Origin: Brachypodium distachyon
Lineage: Eukaryota; Streptophyta; Magnoliopsida; Poales; Poaceae
Reading direction: 5' to 3'
NCBI RefSeq assembly: GCF_000005505.3
Contig: NC_016132.3
Location: 46,142,914-46,206,913 of the forward strand
DNA: 64,000 nt
The translations under genes were made by a program, and so were the position numbers. Of this stretch, positions 33,383 through 46,068 are shown one piece after another (position 1 is the stretch's first letter; the number at the start of each line of letters is the position of its first letter). The notes below the pieces were generated by a model. It ran no database searches, was not told where the DNA came from, and was given only the letters and a program-made list of their open reading frames with translations.

Positions 33383-36300
33383 ATGGATAGTGGATGCACT
33401 AATCATATGACCGGGAGCAAAGAATTGCTTGTGGACGCCAAAATGAGTACATCGAGGTACAAGCAAGTTACATTTGGAGATTCTTCACAATCAACGGTAT
33501 TGGGACTAGACAAGGTTGTCATCTCTCCGGATACATCCATTGAGAATGTCATACTTGTTGAGTCCCTTTCATATAATTTACTTTCGGTACTCCAACTTGC
33601 ACATATGGGTTTTTATTCTTTCTTTGACACAACTAGTGTGACCCTTTTGTGGAGCAAGACTCTTAAAGTAGCCTTTGTTCGATATGTGGAAAATGGTCTC
33701 TATGTGGTAGATTTCGGTAAGAAACCCACTAGAGAAGAAACATGTCTAATGACAAAACTTGATGTGGGTTGGTTATGGCATCGCCGTCTAGCCCATGTCA
33801 ATATGAGATCTTTGCAAAGCCTCCTCAAAGGTGAGAATGTGCTAGAACTAACCAATGTTTCATTTAATAAAGACCGTGTATGTAGTGCTTGTATTGAACG
33901 GAAGTTACATGAAAAGGCACATCACCACAAGACAATTATCACATCAACGAGTCCCTTGGAGCTCATTCATATGGATCTCTTTGGTCCTCCTACATATGAT
34001 AGTATTTGTGGTAAGAAATATTGTTTGGTTATTGTTGATGACTATTCTAGGTACACTTAGATATATTTCCTCAAGCACAAGAGTGAGACCCAACAAACCG
34101 TCATCGACTTTGCCAATGAAGCTTAACGCCAATACAATGCAAATATTATGACTATTAGGAGTGACAATGGCTCCGAGTTCAAGAATTACACCTTGATTGA
34201 GTTTTTGAGTGATGAGGGTATCAAAAGACAATATTCCGCTGCGTATACCCCTCAACAAAATGGTGTAGCAGAGAGGAAGAATAGAACTCTCATGGATGCG
34301 GCAAGGACAATGTTGGCGGAGTTCAAGTCTCCATACAACTTTTGGACCGAAGCAATCAACACCGCATGCCATGCTACTAATCGCCTCTATCTCCGCAAGA
34401 TATTGAACAAGACACCGTATGAAATTCTCATGGGACGCAAGCCCAACCTCAAGTACTTTCGGGTATTCGGTTGTAAGTGTTTCGTGCTTAAGAAAGGTGT
34501 TTGTTTATCTAAATTTGAGCCTAAAACTTATGAGGGCATATTTTTTGGCTATGCATCAAACTCCCACACTTATAGAGTCTACAACAAATCCACCGGATGT
34601 GTTGAAATTTTTTGTAATGTGGAGTTTGATGAGAATAATGGCTCCCACGTGGGGCAAGTTGATGTTGTGGATATAGATGATGAAATTTCTTCACAAGCCA
34701 TACGAAGAATGGGCATAGGTTAAATTATGCCCGTTGAGGATCCTCGTATGGAAGAAGGAGAAGGACAATGCTCTACTCAAGTGGAGCCCTCATCTCCACA
34801 AGATCCCTCATGTTGATGAACAAGTTGACCAAGGACAAGATCAAGCTAATGTTGATGTTGGTGATTCTTCACCAAATGATGTTCAGGATTAAGATCTTCA
34901 AGATGTTCGAGCTTCCATTGAGCCTCAAGATCAATCTCAAGAAGCTATGGAACGTCGGGCCATGAAGATTGCCTCACGACTTCAACGTCAAAAACATACC
35001 TTGGACAATGTCCTAGGAAGTGTGAGAAAAGGGGTAACTACTCGTAGACAATTAGCTAACTTTTGTGAACATCATGCTTTTGTCTCTTGTGTTGAATCCC
35101 AAAAGGTACATGAAGCACTCAAGGATCTGAATTGGCTAAATGCCATGCATGCAGAGTTGAATAACTTCGAGCCCAATAGAGTTTGGTCATTGGTGGAGAG
35201 ACCAAAAGATTGCAAGAATGTCATTGGCACTAAATGGATATTCAAGAACAAGCAAGATGCACTTGGACAAGTGACAAGGAACAAGGCAAGATTGGTGGCT
35301 CAAGGTTTTTCCCAAGTTGTGGGTATTGACTACGGTGAAACTTTCGCTCCCGTTGCACGCCTTGAATCTACTCGTATCTTGCTTGCATATGCATTGCATC
35401 ATAACATTACTTTGCAACAAATGGATGTGAAAAGTGCATTTCTAAATGGTCCACTAAATGAGTTGGTATATGTCAAACAACCACCGGGGTTTGAGGACCC
35501 TCAATTTCCTAACCACGTGTACAAACTTGATATGCCCTTTATGGCCTCAAACAAGCACCTCGAGCTTGGTATGAGCACCTAAAGGAGCTACTTGTGGATC
35601 GTGGTTTTGAAATTGGGGTTATTGACCCCACTCTTTTTACTAAGATGGTTGGTGGTGATTTGTTTATATGCCAACTATATGTTGATGACATCATATTTGG
35701 TTCTAATAATGGTGTGTCCAATGATCAATTTGCTAAGCTAATGACCGAAAAGTTAGAGATGTCTATGATGGGTAAATTGGAGTTCTTCCTTGGTTTTGAA
35801 ATCAAGCAATTGTGAGGAGGAATCTTTATTAATCAAGCCAAATACAGCCAAGACATGCTAAAGAGATTTAAGATGCTTGATGTCAAGAGTGCCAAGACCC
35901 CAATGCCTACATCAAGCTTTCTTGATCTAGATCCCAATGATAAAGATGTGGATCAAAAGGTATATCGTTCTATGATTGGTTCCTTGCTTTACCTTTGTGC
36001 ATCTAGACCGGATATTATGTTAAGTGTGGGTATTTGTGCAAGATATCAATCCGCACCAAAAGAAATCCACTTAGTGGCGGTCAAAAGAATATTTAGATAT
36101 TGGGTTCATACACCAAACTTTGGCTTATGGTATCCTATAGGATCAAGTTTCAAGCTCATGGGATATTCAGATTCGGATTGGGCGGGAGACAAAGTGGATA
36201 GGAAGTTAACTTCCGGGACATGCCAATTTCTTGGTAGGTCCTTGGTGAGTTGGTCTTCTAAGAAGCAAAATTGTGTGTCTCTCTCCACGATGGAATCCGA

Positions 36301-36631
36301 GTATGTTGCCGCCGCAAGTTGCTGTGCTCAATTATTATGGATGAGGCAAACATTGTTGGACTATGGAATCACTTGTGAAAGTGTGCCTCTTTTGTGTGAC
36401 AACGAGAGTGCAATCAAGATAGCCCACAACCCCGTGCAACATAGCAAGACGAAGCATATTGAGATTCGTCATCATTTCATTCGAGAGCACGTGGCCCGTG
36501 GTGATATTGATCTCTCTTATGTTGCCACCGGTATGCAACTAGCGGATATTTTCATGAAGCCACTTGATGAAGCAAGATTTCGGGAGTTAAGGCATGAGCT
36601 AAATATCCTAGATTCTAGTGTTGTGGTTTGA
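33383..36631 (+). pseudogene. pol ORF of the copia element (PR-INT-RT-RH)
   Basis: Domain order is copia. A protease motif DSGCTNHMTG follows directly after 33383. The integrase zinc finger (HRRLAH ... CSAC), MDLFGP and IRSDNGSEF, and NGVAERKNRT give the D,D,E residues. The RT block has KNKARLVAQGFSQ, DVKSAFLNG and the catalytic YVDD (35678-35689). RNase H has SDSDWAGD, then STMESEYVAA. Lesions: TAG at 34058-34060, TAA at 34124-34126, a stop after MGIG near 34721, frame changes between about 34720 and 34950, a 1-nt loss near 35534 and TGA at 35813-35815. So it cannot be expressed as one polyprotein. Confidence 0.9.
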
Positions 36632-37094
36632 TAAACTTTCACCCGTATCCACGGTTAACATTTGTCTAGTTTGGATGTGCGCATGGATGTAGGGGGAGCA
36701 TAGCTCAATTCATGGGCAAATGCTACTCTTACTATGCTAACATTAATCTCATACATTGAGTTTCAATGTGAGTTTTGAGTCTTGAGCCCAAGAATCTATA
36801 TTCGTGGTGTCAAGCTTCTACATATTCAAATATGGTGGCCTAGGCCACCGCCCTCACTGTTGTGAGGTTGGCATTTTAATTCATTGCAAATCTTATATAA
36901 TCAAATATAACATATTGTGTATCTATGGAAATGCACTCATAATTGGTATTTTGAATTTGCGTCTTGCAATTTGAGTGTATAATGCCATAATATATTTGCA
37001 ACCTTGTTTGATCTACCCAAACCATCTTATCTGAAAACCATCTATTCTATTTTGCTCAAAAGTTCCCACTTTGAATCTTTTGTCTGTGCCTGGG

Positions 37095-37610
37095 TGTACC
37101 GGAACTTTCGGCTTCCAGGCGGAACTTCCGGCCAGCCGGATGTTTCGCCAGTTGACCGGAACTTCCGGTGAGGAGATTTTCCTATTAAAAAAGGGGGGGG
37201 GGGGCGACCGGGTGGGGGTTCTTTTCCCCACTCCAGCCCGACCCCCCTTCTTTCTTGCTCCCTCCTCAAACCCTAGCCCCAAGGAAGCCTCAAGCTCTTT
37301 GGATTCAACCGGAAGATCCGGTCCCTCTCTTCGGATCTGCAACAAGGATGCGTCTCTCATCGATCTCCACCATGGTGAAATCAAGTAATCCCCTTTTTCT
37401 CTCCTTCTAGGGTTTGTTTGAATCCTTGGATGAATGTGAGAACTTAGGGCAAGTTTCTTGGTGGAATTCCCTTGTTGTGTAGAATGCATGGACTAGGCTA
37501 GTTGGATTTGAGGTTGTATGGTTCGATTGTTGAGGGATTGGAAGTTAGGGTTTGTCCCGTTTCTGCGGGACCCTGGAACTTTCGGTCGCGGCCGGAACTT
37601 CCGATACCTG
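37095..37610. repeat. GGAACTTCCGG motif cluster upstream of third ORF
   Basis: Copies of GGAACTTCCGG-type palindromes occur near 37098, 37120, 37156 and 37580-37605, as they do in the LTRs. See the finding on this motif. Confidence 0.6.
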
Positions 37611-39191
37611 GACAAACTTTCTGTACAGCCTCGGCTCCAATTAATCTATTCTTCAATTCTACAATCCTGAGCACTTATCCTTGTCCCTCGTATCACTTTT
37701 CTGTTCACAGGGAGCACTAGTTCTCGTCAAGATAGGGGAAATGATCCAATTATCACTCCGTCTCCCAAGAAGCTTACCACAAAGAAGAGGGCAGAGATTG
37801 TGATCAAAGAGCGCCAGCGTGAGAAGCTTGACCTCGCCAAGTCCAAGTTCTCTCGCCGAAAGTCTACTTCCAAAGCACAGCCCAGCAAGTTTCCCATCAA
37901 GCATTGGCCCGAGCAAGTGTTTGCGGAGGAGAGGTTCATTAACCCATATTTGAAGGATCCGGATTCAGATCTCAAGGATTGCAACCATCACTTCCATACC
38001 AACTTTCAGATTAGGATCTTTGAAGAAATATATTTGCCTCCCAAGACCAAGGTTGTTCCTCAATGCTCCATCAATGTTGAAGCTATGCAAGCCGACAAGA
38101 AATACTTTGGAGAAGCTCTTTCTATTTGTGAGAAGCTCAACCTATTTCCCATCATGACGTTCAACCAAGCTTATGATGAGACTCTTGTGGCTCAATTCTA
38201 TGCCACGGTGTTCCAAGAAGAACTAGATGACTAGAACGTTCGCCGTGTGTCTTGGATGTCAAGGAGTCACTTTTGCACTGCCACTTGGGGCGAGTTTGCC
38301 AATCTTCTTGGATATGAGAATGCTGGACATTGCACCCCTTCAGGCTTTCGCCCACATGACAATGATGCTGCTGCCAAGAAGGTGTTGAAGCCACTATACT
38401 TGGAAGGAAGAGTCACACCTGGAGGCACCAAATTTCTCAAGCCCACATATGACATCTTGCAATGCATCTACCGAGAAACCATTGCTTGCAAGACGGGTAA
38501 CTCAGATGAGATACATGGATTTGGTGTAAATCTCATGTTGGAAACACATAGGAGAAAGAATGGAGATACACCTTTGGATGTGATGGACTACTTATGGCAT
38601 GGGCTTTACTTTTCTATTCTTCATCGAAGAGTGCCTCCCTATGCCCCCTACATCATGAAGCTTATCCTTGGCAAGGCACCCCTCATGCATGATGTTGACT
38701 TTGTGGTTCACCCCTCCAAGCAATTGAAGAAGAAGAGACACCTTCCGCCACCTCTGAACAACTTCCAAGCCCCGGTTGACTATGAGGAGGATGAGGATAT
38801 TCCTTCAGATTTGGGTTTGGGACCCTCCTCTCACACTCGTGGCTCTAGCAAGCAAGGTGGTTGGAAGGGCATGCTAAGGAAGATATTTTGCATGCAACAA
38901 TCCAATGAGAGGAAGTTGTACAAGGTTGAGCAAGTTAATCACCGCATTCTTCGTCGTCAAGAGCGCATCTTGAATCATTTGGACTTGCCTAGTTCTCCTG
39001 TGTCAGATGTTGAGAACTTTGAGAGTTGGAGGAGCACCCATGGAGATTGGAACCGCAATGATGGTCATTTTCCTTCTCCGATACGTGGTGATGAAGAAGA
39101 TGAGGATGATGATGAAGATGAAGTGCCCGCTGCCGAGGGTAGTGAAGATGAGGATGAGGAAGAGGACACCGATGATGACTTCTCCGAGTGA
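37372..39191 (+). pseudogene. Third ORF of the copia element (spliced, acidic C terminus)
   Basis: An ATG at 37372 (exon 37372-37384, donor AA|GTAATC) joins an acceptor TTCACAG at 37710 to give exon 37711-39191, in frame with IITPSPKKLTTKKRAEIVIK and HWPEQVFAEERFINPYL. A TAG (38232-38234) interrupts the frame, after which it continues as FCTATWGEFANLLGYENAGH to the stop at 39189. The end is a strongly acidic DE-rich tail ending DDDFSE. SIRE/Maximus elements carry such an extra ORF after pol, sometimes called env-like. I see no signal peptide or transmembrane segment, so an envelope role is not supported here. Confidence 0.6.
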
Positions 39192-39939
39192 TTTGTCTGT
39201 TTCTCTCTTGGGACGATTCTTCCCTTTTTGGTGTCTTGATGCCAAAGGGGTGAGAGTGTAGTTGTAAGGGAGAGTTTAGGGCCTCAGGGATTTGCATGGT
39301 TTAGTCACAAGCTCGTTCTTATTTATGGAGTTTTTAGATGCTTGTGCTACTTATCTAGCGTTGTTGAACTATTTAAGTTTGTGGTTTGTGTAAGACTTGT
39401 TAATTTTGTGTGGTGTAATAGCTAGATTTAAAGCTTTATGTGATGGACTATTTGTTCTAGATATATTCGTAATGCTTATATCAAGTCTTACTAATCTTGT
39501 GTGGAGATGTGATACTTTTGTGCCCTTAGATATGCGCTCCATCACAAGATCTCATTGCAAAAGGTATATGTTCAATTGGTTTAACTTATCTAACCCTTTA
39601 TGCTTCATGGAAGCCTTGCTCGATATTTTGTTGGATAAGTCATTGTAGGTTTCATTCAAAATTGTTATGCCTTGTGGAGGTATGATCTATCTTCTTTATG
39701 AATGAATCCTACATATCCTTGCAGATATCTTTAATCCTTTGCATTTGAGTTGCTGGTTTATAAAATATAGGGGGAGTGTTGATCCTAGTGTGTGTACTCT
39801 TTGCATGTCAAACAAATCAAATTAGTGCATACACCTAGGGGGAGCCCGTCTATATTTTATATTCTTTGCATCTAGTGTTAATTGATTATCATTATATGCA
39901 AATCTTTGTGTTGTCATCGTTCACCAAAAAGGGGGAGAT

Positions 39940-40405
39940 TGAAAGGGCATTTCTCCCTAAGTAGTTTTGGTGGTGATGACAACACGTGTGATGATCTTAT
40001 CTTGTGCTATGTATTTCAGGTTTATAAAGAACTCGACACAAGATGAGTTGTGGACCCCTAAAAAGGAAAGAAGCGTAGCGGTGTTTAGCGGCTTTTTCGG
40101 TTGATTTGAGTCGTAGGACATCCGTACTATTAAGAGGGGGATCCACAAGGGAAGGTAACGGGTGAATCAATTTCACGTACACATCTACACCAAATTGCAC
40201 CCACTAAAAAGCCTACCCAAAAAGGTGTGAGTTGAAAAACACATTTCAGGAAGTGTTCTGGCTGTTTTGGATTCCAGGCGGCGGAAGTTCCGGGTGAACT
40301 TCCGCCCGAACCTCCGGGTGCTCTCTGTTAGTCCCGGAGGAATATGCGGAACTTCCGGTGAATTACCGGAACTTCCGGTCAGCCAGAAGTTCCGGCTATT
40401 TAGCG
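39940..40405 (+). repeat. Truncated 3' LTR of the copia element
   Basis: Starts TGAAAGGGCATTTCTCCC right after the polypurine tract. It matches the 5' LTR from 29439 to about 29904 and stops at AGCGG before CCTGCAACCTAGCC. The missing R/U5 part means there is no LTR polyadenylation end. Confidence 0.9.
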
Positions 40406-41000
40406 GCCTGCAACCTAGCCGGCGACCCTGAACTTCTTCGAGATCCCACGGCGGAATAATAATAATGAGGACAAGGAGGAGGGAGACGAGGCCACCCACG
40501 ATGGTGGCGCCTTTGATCTGCCTTGCTTCGAGAGAGCCACCGCGGTCTCGCTCGAACTAGTACGAGGGTTTAACAGGCTCGCCCCGCCGCATTCCGGCGC
40601 TATCGGCTAAGCTTCACCTCATTCATCCAAGACATCTTCATCGAATGGACCGGCGTGAGCTCACTCGATGCACCGGATGTGATTTCATTCTTTGCGAGAC
40701 ACGCTATAGGAGATCACCCTCCTTGGCAGCTACATTGGTCGCAGCCTTCCGTGGCACAAAGCACTGCCGCATTGTAGCACTGATAGTCCTCCAGCAGGAA
40801 GAAGGGCTGAGGAAAATAGTGCTGCTCATCCATCGTTGGGTCCTAGACAGCGAGGCCAAAATCCAGATCCTTGGAAGAGGAACAAGAGGGCACGACCATG
40901 GCAGGAGTCAAACGTGCGTCAGCCACGTGGACGGTCGGGTTGTGCGGAGAGGACAGAGGAGATTGGGATGAACCAGTAGTAGTCATACCGAGGTCCTTGG
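40406..41000. pseudogene. F-box remnants after the copia element (A2 3' half, B3)
   Basis: The segment 40406-40690 (plus strand) continues unit A2 with GGAFDLPCFERATAVSLELV. The segment 40700-41000 (minus strand) is a third unit B copy and reads like B1 with frameshifts (VWDP/HYF-type). The usual spacer then runs to about 41280. All copies are degenerate. Confidence 0.55.
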
Positions 41001-41284
41001 ATATCACGGAGAAATCCTAGCAAGTGAGAAGTAGAAGATAAAAGACAGAACATTATACTAAAGATCTGCGTACCTTTATTTTTCCGATGATCATGCACCT
41101 CACTTGAAGAAATTCGAGTGGCCACAAAGATGACAAGGAATGCATGATTCCACTAGGAATAGCTAGTACGTGGTTGGAGACAGATGTGGCAGTCTATGAA
41201 AGGGTTCAAGGAGGAAGGGGGTGATTGCGGCATCTAGGTGGAGGTCTCGAAATCCTAGCTAACCCATTGCTTGCCCCGACTACC

Positions 41285-41984
41285 CTCCTACCTTTTATTC
41301 CACTAGGCAACAACAACCACCTTTCCGCACTAGAAAGGAAAAAACTACATCCCTAAAAAACAACCGCTTTTCGGCACTAGGATGGACTCCCAAATCACTA
41401 GACTTGGGTGTACGTACATACTAACCTAAAAATGTCATGGTTACATACAACTATGCAGTTATCTCCCCCAGCAATGTTTCATGTTTTATGATGCACCCAC
41501 ATCATCCAAATTATATCTACCCTTCTCGTGCTTAAGCACCAAGATTTCCAAGCCATCATCTTCGCCTCAGCCCATTATTTTATGCTCGTGTTGTCATCCC
41601 CGAATTTCATTTGGTACTTGTCCGAACAAGGAAGTGTGTGCACCCTTCGCCGGCCCGAAGAATTTAATTTCGTGTCCATTTTATCATATAGGCGCGCATG
41701 AGATTGAACTTCAAATATATTGATTAAAATCATAGAAATATAGCCCTCTTGACAAGGGGTTTGGCTTCCTTTTTACAGACATGTATAAGGGGGTTGGTAT
41801 ATATGCGACTTAAGAAAGCATTGCCTATCATTAACTGAACCACCGCCGGTGGTGTTCCGTGGTATAACTTTTACTTATAATCTTTTTTTGAGTTGACGTT
41901 TGGAGCTAGGGCTCCATGGAGCCCAATCTTTTGAAATTCAAAAATTATTTAGAAGTTTCAATATATTCTCTATAAAAAAATTTG
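41285..41984. other. Intergenic DNA
   Basis: No gene recognised. The last part (41910-41984) is the flank that also precedes minisatellite array 1 (GCCCAATCTTTTGAAATTCA...TTTCAATATATTCT). Confidence 0.5.
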
Positions 41985-42234
41985 ACATGTACGTTCGAAT
42001 GTATACCACACATGTGTAAGATTTCATAGAAATGTATACCGCACATGTATATGTAAGATTCCACACAAATGTGTATACCACACATCTATAAGTTTCATAC
42101 GAATGTATACCACACTTTCGTAAGATTTCATAGGAATGTATGCTACACTTTGTAAGATTTCATACAAATGTCTACCACACATGTGTAAGATTTCATACGA
42201 ATGTCTACCACATGTGTAAGTTTCATGCGAATGT
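41985..42234. repeat. Minisatellite array 2, left part
   Basis: About seven units of the same ~33-bp repeat as at 26455-26878. The array is cut at TGT by the CACTA element and continues at 57962. Confidence 0.85.
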
Positions 42235-42720
42235 CACTACACCATGACCCCCCCTTTAGCAACGCATCGATGTGTTGCCTAATGTCCATATAGGTGTTGC
42301 TAGTGTCTGCACCAACGCACATTGTATGTGTTGCCTTTTGTGGCGTTGCAAGGATCCCGTGCAACGCATATACCTGCGTTGGTAAAAGGCATGAAAAAGC
42401 GTTGGAGGATTGCAACATATATTTGGTAACGCTTCCGAATGGTTACTAGTGGTGCACCAACGGATTTGCATGTGTTGCTTTTGGTGGCGTTGCACGGGTC
42501 TGCTGCAACATATATTTGGTAACGTTTCTGAATTGTTGCTAGTGGTGCAACAACGGATTTGTATGCGTACCTTTTGGTAGCATTGCAAGGGTTTGCTATA
42601 ACACATATATGCGTTTCTAAGGGACATGAATGCGTTGATGGTTAGCTTGTTGGATGGATTTGAATATTCAGTGCAATGGAGATAACATATCATCGCCACA
42701 CTTAGGAGCGTTGTTACGTT
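42235..42720. repeat. CACTA left subterminal repeat region
   Basis: Many short repeats of GTGTTGC, GCAACGCATAT and TTGGTAACG in both orientations follow the TIR. Confidence 0.7.
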
Positions 42721-43022
42721 ACGTGTTATATTAATGATATTCTAACATAACAAAAGATAAAAGGGATCACAATGTAGCAAATAAAAACACCTCATATATT
42801 AATAACGCCATTATTGCATTACAAAGGAAGTCATCCACTCATCACATTATATGTATATATATTGTTTTGTGTCCTAAACAAATATTCTAAAAAGTATAGC
42901 ATCATCCTCCACCTTGCGATCAACATCTGAGACTTGCATCATCCATTTATTTTAGCAATCTACAAAAATAAAATGTGGAGATAAGTAACATAGCACTAAA
43001 GAGAAATGAATATACTAAGTAT

Positions 43023-46000
43023 TTAAATTTTAAGAGAGGAGCAACATACAAAGGTTGAAGGCCATGCGATAATTGTTCCTACGGCATGGTCGATAATTTT
43101 AACCTTTTTGAGTGGTCGTATCAACTCATTGCATTTTGCTAATGCAGCCTCAACACGCACTGCCCAGAACTCATTTCCAAGTCTAGCACCTTCAATTTTA
43201 TATTCTGGATCACTACTTATGAGAGTAGCAAGAGCAACATTCTTGTTTGCAGTTTCCAAGCTCTTCAGAAATATTGTAGTGCCAACCTATTACATAAATT
43301 TTAGTATGAGAAAATAATCTGGAAGGCAGTAATTTAAAACTTAATGCTTATACCATCATCAAATTAGCACCCAACAAATTCATTCTACTGCCTTGTTGCT
43401 TCTGCAGAAGAAATTATGTGCAACATTAGTATATCCAATATACTTAAAACCTATGCAAACTAGAACATAGAATAAAAGATTTAGAAGGTCTATGTTACTA
43501 CATTAGCAAGCTTTGTCGCGTTATCCTCTTTCGAAATCCTTTTGTTCTGGCCACCATGCTAATAACAAGAAGACAGTTAGAGTTTCTTTGTTTGAGAAAA
43601 GATTCTGTAAGATAGGCAAGAAATATAATAGATATAAAAATTGCAAAAATGAATGGGAAATAATAATTTAATGCTCAATCAAGCTTTTACTATACAGTAT
43701 ACAAATAAGCATACCTTATTGTAGCAGGACGCTTGTTTGATCGATGCAAATCCGTATCATCGACAACATTTTGTTTAGTCTGTAGCAAAAGGTAAGAGAT
43801 GGATTTTTAAAATACCTCATGTGGAAGATAATAAATGTGTCCATATAGATTTATTATCTTCCATTAGTTAACAGATACCAGAAGCCATAACAAATTCCAG
43901 TTCACACTTGATTCGATCATGTTAACAGTGAAAGATCCAGCAGCTTATTAGCTGATAAGGATCAGATACAGTACCCCAACGATGGTGGTCACCCAACAAT
44001 ATATAAATGAGCATACCTTGTCTACAGAAGGATATTTGCTAGGTACTTGTGAATCCATATCATCAAGAAAGTTTTGATTGCTCTGTATCAGAAGATAAGA
44101 AATGATTATTTTCTTTACAATAGAAATCTGAATATAATTATGCATATATACTCTACCATCATATCATTTCGCTGCTCAACTGTATCATGTTGTTCACGAG
44201 GACAATCACCATATACTCTCTGGTGATAGAAAACCATAACATTCAGACCATATTTATTTGAAATGAACATTGAAAATGTTTATTAACTACTTCGTACAGA
44301 TACGCATACCTTCTTTTTTGAACCTGTCCTGTCAACATAAATATCATCTTGGTATATAGATATTTGATCCAAGGTACCCTGTAATGCCAACTAAACAAAT
44401 TAGTACATGTAATGAATAATGGAGAAGTTATTTAAATCTACCCGTCTTTCGAAGTTTTTTTGTCTTTTCTTGAAGTTCCAGAATTCTGTCATCTTGATTC
44501 TTCATATGTTGTTCATACTTTTCCATCTTAAGTCTAAGTGACATAATATCTTCACTGGAGGTATCATTCAATGAAGTAAGATTCATATCCTGAAAGTGAC
44601 GTGAAGCTGATATACCAAAGACTTGATTTGGATTTGGAACACGTCCCAGGCCATGTACATGTCTAGGCTTGTCTACTCCAAGTATTTTATTCAAGGCATC
44701 TCCTTTCCAAGCTGTCTGTCCGCGAATAGTATCTGCTAAATCTGGTTGCTGCTCTATAAGTTTCTTCAAATCATCCTATACATTAAACAATGAAATTAGG
44801 AAGAACGAATTAAATAGAAACAAAAACTGTAAATAATCAAGAGCTGGTACCATACCACGTGGCTGTTCATGTTCTTGTCACTTTTATGCTTGTGTGTATG
44901 GATGTACAGGACAGCTCTGTGTGGGTTCTTCTTTTCTTGATCTTTTTGCCTCTGTTCATTATACGTTAAGCTACCCCAAAGTTGGCAATGCGAATATAAG
45001 GAGTAAGATATGAACATAGATTTATATAGTTTGAGTAAATTACCAGCTCTTCTCTATTTCGAGCAAAACTTTTAGTTCCAACCGTGTGCGTTGACTTCTT
45101 CATGGCACAATTTTGCCGGTTTTGCTCACTTATATCCTGTCATAAGATTGGTAAATAATTTTTGAACATTTAATTTCATAATGTCTTGGAAAGAGTGTAT
45201 ACTTACTCGTGCTTTTTGGCTCATCCAGTTCGTGACAAGAGTGATCCACTGGTCCTTAATCACACCCGGTGGAACATTGTTGTTATTATCTTCCATACTC
45301 TTAGATTCATCAAAATACATTGATTTTAGATTTGATTTATGTTGTCTCCATCTATCTCCAATAGTCTTTAATATATATTTTTCCATGCGAGCAGGATAAA
45401 GGAACCTCATCTACATATCAAACAAATGATGAAATGTAAAGCAAAACGAATTTAGCATAAGAAAGTTGATAAACTCACACTTACCTTCACTTGTCCTAGT
45501 ATATCCTTCTTATTTCTTTCTTCGTTGGTAGTTTTCTCTGTCTCCCTTATTAGTTTTCTCCAGTCCTTGTAGCTTAAACTGCACAATTTTCCATTCCTTG
45601 CAATCATGCCAAGAAAACTACCTAGACGTCCAGCTTCCTTCTCAATCGGCTGATTTAGGTCATTGTAGTTAACTACAATTCTCAACCCTTTTGGAAGATT
45701 CCGTGTTTTCCTCAGCTTTGTCCCCTTTCTCTTTTTTTCCCCATTTTCAACTGATCATTGATACAGTTCCAAAAAAATATGTTATACAAATGAGTTATCA
45801 ACATATAATTACTAATCATCATCAATATTGAATATCTCAAAAAATTACCTTGGAGATTACCATCACTACCATCCACGTTGTTGTTATCCTCAGCATCACT
45901 ATCTATCAAGTCTTCTTCATTAGAAGATACAGATTGAGAATCAGATGAATCATAGTCTTTATGTGTACCATTCTCATGATCCATATTTTCCTCTTTCATA

Positions 46001-46068
46001 TATTCCTCGTGGCATTGAACGACACGGACTTTATTACGGCATTGAATGATACGTGTTTTAGTCGCCAT
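43023..46068 (-). CDS. TNP1-like CACTA accessory protein (Plant_transposase, Ptta/En/Spm family)
   Basis: A multi-exon minus-strand gene. Exons read with AG/GT borders are 45849-46068, 45485-45750, 45207-45410, 45044-45136, 44856-44951, 44442-44775, 44310-44378, 44157-44219, 44017-44082 and 43715-43779. Further, less sure, exons lie to about 43290-43023. The start is MATKTRIIQCRNKVRVVQC. Exon 2 carries LPKGLRIVVNYNDLNQPIEK, exon 3 YILKTIGDRWRQHKSN, exon 4 NCAMKKSTHTVGTKSFARNR, and the last block LANFWAV-like EGARLGNEFWAVRVEAAL. This domain order is that of the Ptta/En/Spm family; such proteins bind subterminal repeats with TNP2. At exon 6 a T-run (44455-44461) has one base too many, which creates a stop at 44428. 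Otherwise the frame is good. Final exons are uncertain. Confidence 0.7.

Larger units (their letters stand above)
29439..40405 (+). mobile_element. SIRE/Maximus-like copia retrotransposon, 3' truncated
   Basis: About 11 kb. The 5' LTR runs 29439-30713 (TGAAAA...CTTTCA). The primer-binding site TGGTATCAGAGC (30716-30727) is complementary to initiator tRNA-Met. Gag, protease, integrase, RT and RNase H follow in copia order, then a third ORF, a polypurine tract (AAAAAGGGGGAGA, 39926-39938) and a 3' LTR from 39940. The 3' LTR stops after about 466 bp, where the host F-box unit resumes. About ten differences over the 465 shared LTR bases (roughly 98% identity by eye) mean recent insertion. The three-ORF layout and LTR length fit the SIRE/Maximus lineage. 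Confidence 0.9.

Noticed and set aside
37071..37489. Frames on both strands near 37.0-37.5 kb
   Set aside because: They overlap a G-run and the palindromic motif cluster in the leader of the third ORF. No domain.
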